From IMG/VR virus record IMGVR_UViG_3300018043_000001, positions 1-50,412 of that record: 50,412 nucleotides of DNA; one strand, written 5' to 3'. The DNA is from a virus. Shown here piece by piece: positions 48,253 through 50,412 of this stretch (within the stretch, counting starts at the first letter, position 1; every line of letters begins with the position of its first letter). The translations under genes and the position numbers were made by a program. The notes under the pieces are model-generated. The model did not search any database. It had not been told where the DNA came from and saw nothing but the letters and a program-made list of their open reading frames with translations.

Positions 48253-48457
48253 AGCAATCCTTCGCTTCGAGCAGCTTGCGCAGGCCTGTGGTCACCTCGG
48301 CGCCGTGGGGCGAGGAGGCGAGGTCGTGCGCGAAGCGGTCGGCGAGGTCGCCGATCGCCTGCGAGATGGCCTTCGCGTTGGTGTTGGTCAGGTGGCTGCT
48401 GGAGAACCAATGCAGGACCGCTTCCTGCGCGGGGTGCAGCTCGGACTGAGGGGGCAT
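48230..48457 (-). CDS. Short in-frame product: Acb2-like 75-aa protein
   Basis: ATG 48457 with a strong site (AGGAG CAAC) inside the longer reading frame yields MPPQSELHPAQEAVLHWF... ending DCFVRAALY. The family proteins are about this size, so the short form may be the functional sponge, and the longer fusion may be read-through of the upstream gene. Sharing one frame without a stop is unusual in this operon, where neighbours overlap in different frames. Confidence 0.5.
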   Translation of the reverse strand: MPPQSELHPAQEAVLHWFSSSHLTNTNAKAISQAIGDLADRFAHDLASSPHGAEVTTGLRKLLEAKDCFVRAALY

Positions 48458-48871
48458 GTTGCTCCTGTTCGTTGTGGGTGTGTCCTCGGGGAAAGCTCGC
48501 GCGAGCCCGGAGACGAGCGAGCCGAAGCCGTGCGCGTTGGGCTGTACGGCATGCCAGCGCAGGCAGAACACCAGGCGCTTGCGCTGCACGGCGCTCAGCT
48601 GGAAGGCACAGGCCTCCTGGTTGACCTGGGCGAGGCGCAGCAGCCGCAGGGCGCGCTCAGGGCCGCAGCGGTACAGCGCGTGGATCAGCCAGTACAGGCG
48701 GATCCGCTCGTACTCGGGATCCTCGCGCTCGATCGCGTCAGCGAGCATCTTGGCGCCGTCGCGGGCGCCGCGGTCGCGGATCTGGCGTTTGAGATCTGAT
48801 GCTTTCAGACGTGCGGCGTTGGCCAGCTTGATCGCCTCCAGGCGTTGGTCTTTGAGGGTCAGGACGCTCAT
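48230..48871 (-). CDS. mIHF-like domain fused to Acb2-like domain, with internal start
   Basis: Residues about 5-105 resemble actinobacterial integration host factor (mIHF): an opening helix (LKDQRLEAIKLANAARLKAS), Lys/Arg-rich (DLKRQIRDRGARDG), then WLIHALYRCGPERALRLLRL and LSAVQRKRLVFCLR, as in the helix-two-turn-helix core that bends DNA. Residues 139-213 are a separate helical domain (HLTNTNAKAISQAIGDLADR...GLRKLLEAKDCFVRAAL) like small phage proteins of the Acb2 hairpin family, known to sequester cyclic nucleotides in anti-CBASS defence. An in-frame ATG at 48457 has AGGAG four bases upstream, so the short 75-residue protein (48230-48457) is probably also made. Assignment is by pattern only. 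Confidence 0.55.
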   Translation of the reverse strand: MSVLTLKDQRLEAIKLANAARLKASDLKRQIRDRGARDGAKMLADAIEREDPEYERIRLYWLIHALYRCGPERALRLLRLAQVNQEACAFQLSAVQRKRLVFCLRWHAVQPNAHGFGSLVSGLARAFPEDTPTTNRSNMPPQSELHPAQEAVLHWFSSSHLTNTNAKAISQAIGDLADRFAHDLASSPHGAEVTTGLRKLLEAKDCFVRAALY

Positions 48872-49581
48872 CGGCGATCCGGCCCGGTCAGGACCACCTC
48901 GAACGTCATCCCGCGCAGGCGGCTGCAGGTGCGGGCATCGACGATCTGGTCCCAGTCCGATCTGGCCCAGTTGGACGCGATCAGGATGGGCTTCTCGGCA
49001 GCGTAGCGGCGGTCGATCAGCTCCGCCAGCTGCTCATGGCGCCAATCCGAACCGCGCTCGGCGCCGAAGTCGTCGAGCGCGAGGATCTCGATATTGACCG
49101 CGCGCTCCCAGGCCAGCCCGCACACGCCCACGTCATCGAAGCGCTGCAGCTCGCGCAGCCACGCGCGGATGTCCCAGAAGGCGACGTCCATGCCGCGCTG
49201 GTTGATCAGCCGTGAGCAGATCGCGGCGAGCAGGTGTGACTTGCCGCGGCCGGGAGCGCCGCAGATCGCCGGGGCGGGCAGCATGCAGTCGCCCTTGTCG
49301 TCAAACCAGTTCTTGACGCCGAACAGCGCATCCTTGTTGTGCTCGTCAGTGTCAAAGCGCCTGCCCAGAAAGCGGTCGGGGATCTTCGAGCTGACCCGGC
49401 GGCGCATCGCCGCGATGCGCGGATCGCACTGCGCCGCGGGGATTCCGAACTCGGCGCCGCAGCGCGCGCAGACGAACGTCCAGACGTCGCCCTCGGCGTC
49501 GATCAGCTCCATCTCACCGTTGCAGGGATCGTCCTGGTGCCCGCGCTGCTTCTGGATATCGCGGTGCCGGTGAGCCTTCAA
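48868..49581 (-). CDS. DnaC-like helicase loader (AAA+ ATPase)
   Basis: Walker A GAPGRGKSH (residues 108-116), Walker B ILALDDFG (166-173), sensor-like LIASNWARSDWD near 205, and arginine-rich C-terminus, as in DnaC/IstB-type ATPases. The N-terminus has a Cys pair (CARC, 38-41, and Cys20/Cys52), perhaps a zinc element that binds the helicase or single-stranded DNA. It loads the replicative helicase (host DnaB or a phage one outside the window) at the phage origin. TTG at 49581 overlaps the previous stop (TTGA). Confidence 0.82.
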   Translation of the reverse strand: MKAHRHRDIQKQRGHQDDPCNGEMELIDAEGDVWTFVCARCGAEFGIPAAQCDPRIAAMRRRVSSKIPDRFLGRRFDTDEHNKDALFGVKNWFDDKGDCMLPAPAICGAPGRGKSHLLAAICSRLINQRGMDVAFWDIRAWLRELQRFDDVGVCGLAWERAVNIEILALDDFGAERGSDWRHEQLAELIDRRYAAEKPILIASNWARSDWDQIVDARTCSRLRGMTFEVVLTGPDRR

Positions 49582-50063
49582 CGGACCGGCCTCCCATCCT
49601 CATCCCAGGCGCCCTGCCAGCCGTTGGCGGCCACCACGGACGGGCGGGACACAGAGCGCACGCGCCCGTTGCCGTTGCGGCTGGCGGGGCCTGAGGACTC
49701 CAGGAAGCGCCGGTAGCGCGCCACGATGTCGTTGCAGGGCACGTTCGCGCCGTTGCCGGCCACGAGCCAGTACTCGACCTCACGAGCGACCTTGACGTGA
49801 TCGCGGTCGGGGAAGGCGAGCAGCGCGAGGCCGATGCCGCGCACCTGCGGCTCTCTGCCGCCGCGCTGTGCCCAGATCGAGCAAAGCACCTCCCGCACCG
49901 GCGCGATGACGCTCACAAGCTCCGGAGAGAGCCCTGAGGGCACTGTCGTCTGGTCGGCGAGCTTGCTTCTGGCTCCCTGATAGCGGTAGGTGTTGGCGTG
50001 GCGCACGAGCAGCCCCGCTTCAAGCAGGACGCTGTGCGCCTGGGCCACCGTCAACTCGTCCAT
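49578..50063 (-). CDS. Replication-associated helical protein, 161 aa
   Basis: Directly upstream of the DnaC-like gene, overlapping by four bases, which is where phages keep the origin-binding or primosome protein. The N-terminal part looks like a winged-helix-type fold (LTVAQAHSVLLEAGLLVRHA), the middle is helical (PELVSVIAPVREVLCSIWAQ, VKVAREVEYWLVAG), and the end is disordered and basic. Likely a DnaD-like or replication initiator protein; no clear catalytic motif. AAGGAG precedes ATG 50063. Confidence 0.55.
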   Translation of the reverse strand: MDELTVAQAHSVLLEAGLLVRHANTYRYQGARSKLADQTTVPSGLSPELVSVIAPVREVLCSIWAQRGGREPQVRGIGLALLAFPDRDHVKVAREVEYWLVAGNGANVPCNDIVARYRRFLESSGPASRNGNGRVRSVSRPSVVAANGWQGAWDEDGRPVR

Positions 50064-50094
50064 CTGTACTCCTTCGTGGGATCGTGGACGCGGG

Positions 50095-50103
50095 AAGATA
50101 ACA
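50095..50103 (-). promoter_or_regulatory. Putative extended -10 upstream of replication genes
   Basis: On minus TG-T-TATCTT (50103-50095) in the gap between two genes, start of RNA near 50088 and about 25 bases before ATG 50063. The TTG element of the other sites is not at the same place. Confidence 0.35.
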
Positions 50104-50111
50104 GATACGGA

Positions 50112-50412
50112 TTAGCCGTGTGCGCGCTCGCCGGTGTAGCGCGTATCGACGTCCTCGTAGGTGCCCATCTCGCGGATCATGTAGGGGTCGTTGCCCGGCC
50201 CGTGGCTGGGCGCGTACGGCCGCACGCCGCCGATCATGAAGAACTCACAGGCCTCGTGGCTCTCGACTTCGAGCAGGCGATCGAGCAGCCAGCGGCGCCA
50301 CGAGCGCGCGTCATAGGCGGCGGCCGGCACGATGAAGTAGTGCGCCACCCGGTAGGTCTCACCGCGCTCGGGATGGTAGGAGTCCAGGCCCTTTGTGGTG
50401 ACCACGAACGTG
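50112..50412 (-). CDS. Partial gene at the right edge
   Basis: The frame is open to the right end of the window, so the start is missing; about 99 residues are seen (TFVVTTKGLDSYHPERG...TYEDVDTRYTGERAHG). It has an alpha/beta character (HYFIVPAAAYDARSWRRWLL; HEACEFFMIGGVRPYAPS). An internal GTG at 50405 exists but two more codons upstream are also sense, so the true start is probably outside. Function unknown. Confidence 0.45.
   Translation of the reverse strand, partial: TFVVTTKGLDSYHPERGETYRVAHYFIVPAAAYDARSWRRWLLDRLLEVESHEACEFFMIGGVRPYAPSHGPGNDPYMIREMGTYEDVDTRYTGERAHG

Overview
The window is a high-GC segment of a tailed, long-tailed (siphovirus-type) bacteriophage or prophage. It carries a packaging, head, tail and lysis gene set in the classic order, almost all on the minus strand and mostly with 4-base stop/start overlaps. 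The host is most likely an actinomycete-type (Actinomycetota) bacterium. Reasons: strong GC bias, GTG and TTG starts, a GH25-like lysin, a papain-like peptidase and a DUF1360 protein of kinds common in actinophages, an N-terminal domain resembling the actinobacterial mIHF protein, and a membrane domain of the type that precedes GGDEF domains in that phylum. Host range and lifestyle are inference; no integrase, repressor or attachment site is seen, and both window ends cut through genes, so the genome continues on both sides.

Layout. 1-2011 (+): five small unrecognised genes, one cut by the left edge, ending near a minus-strand zinc-finger gene (1998-2216). 2217-3047: about 0.8 kb with no believable gene but several hairpins, a perfect 16-bp palindrome and direct repeats, ending in a promoter that may make a leaderless message. 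3048-4432 (+): a ParB-like protein and a lipoprotein, closed by a strong bidirectional terminator. 4563-9069 (-): lysis and membrane cassette (GH25-like lysin, papain-like peptidase, holin-like proteins, several membrane proteins, one with an apparent +1 frameshift and one an 8-TM sensor-like domain). 9066-14134 (-): tail tip and fibre genes. 14134-20277: a 2047-residue tape measure with two wall-degrading domains. 20454-22120: a LamG protein and the tail assembly chaperone pair with a -1 frameshift. 22189-28757: tail completion, connectors, tube and capsid. 28866-29324: tiny membrane/zinc genes and, on the opposite strand, an initiator-type tRNA-fMet. 29321-35214: maturation protease and a portal-MuF fusion split by a full intein. 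35214-42642: an unusual run of Ig-like, LamG and DNRLRE-like surface protein genes between portal and large terminase. 42639-44771: terminase. 44784-50412: early genes with zinc proteins, an ASCH protein, an mIHF-like/Acb2-like fusion and a DnaC-type helicase loader.

Working together: early genes transcribed from the right start replication; terminase, portal, protease and capsid build and fill the head; tube, chaperones, tape measure and tip build the tail; the collar-type fibre and the Ig/LamG proteins probably decorate the virion for adhesion; the leftmost minus-strand genes lyse the cell. Shared extended -10 promoter motifs (TTG-N6-TG-N-TANNNN) occur upstream of the ParB-like gene, upstream of the capsid gene and in the early region, suggesting common recognition by the host polymerase or a phage factor. 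A hairpin with a T-run in front of the tape measure may tune how much of it is made.
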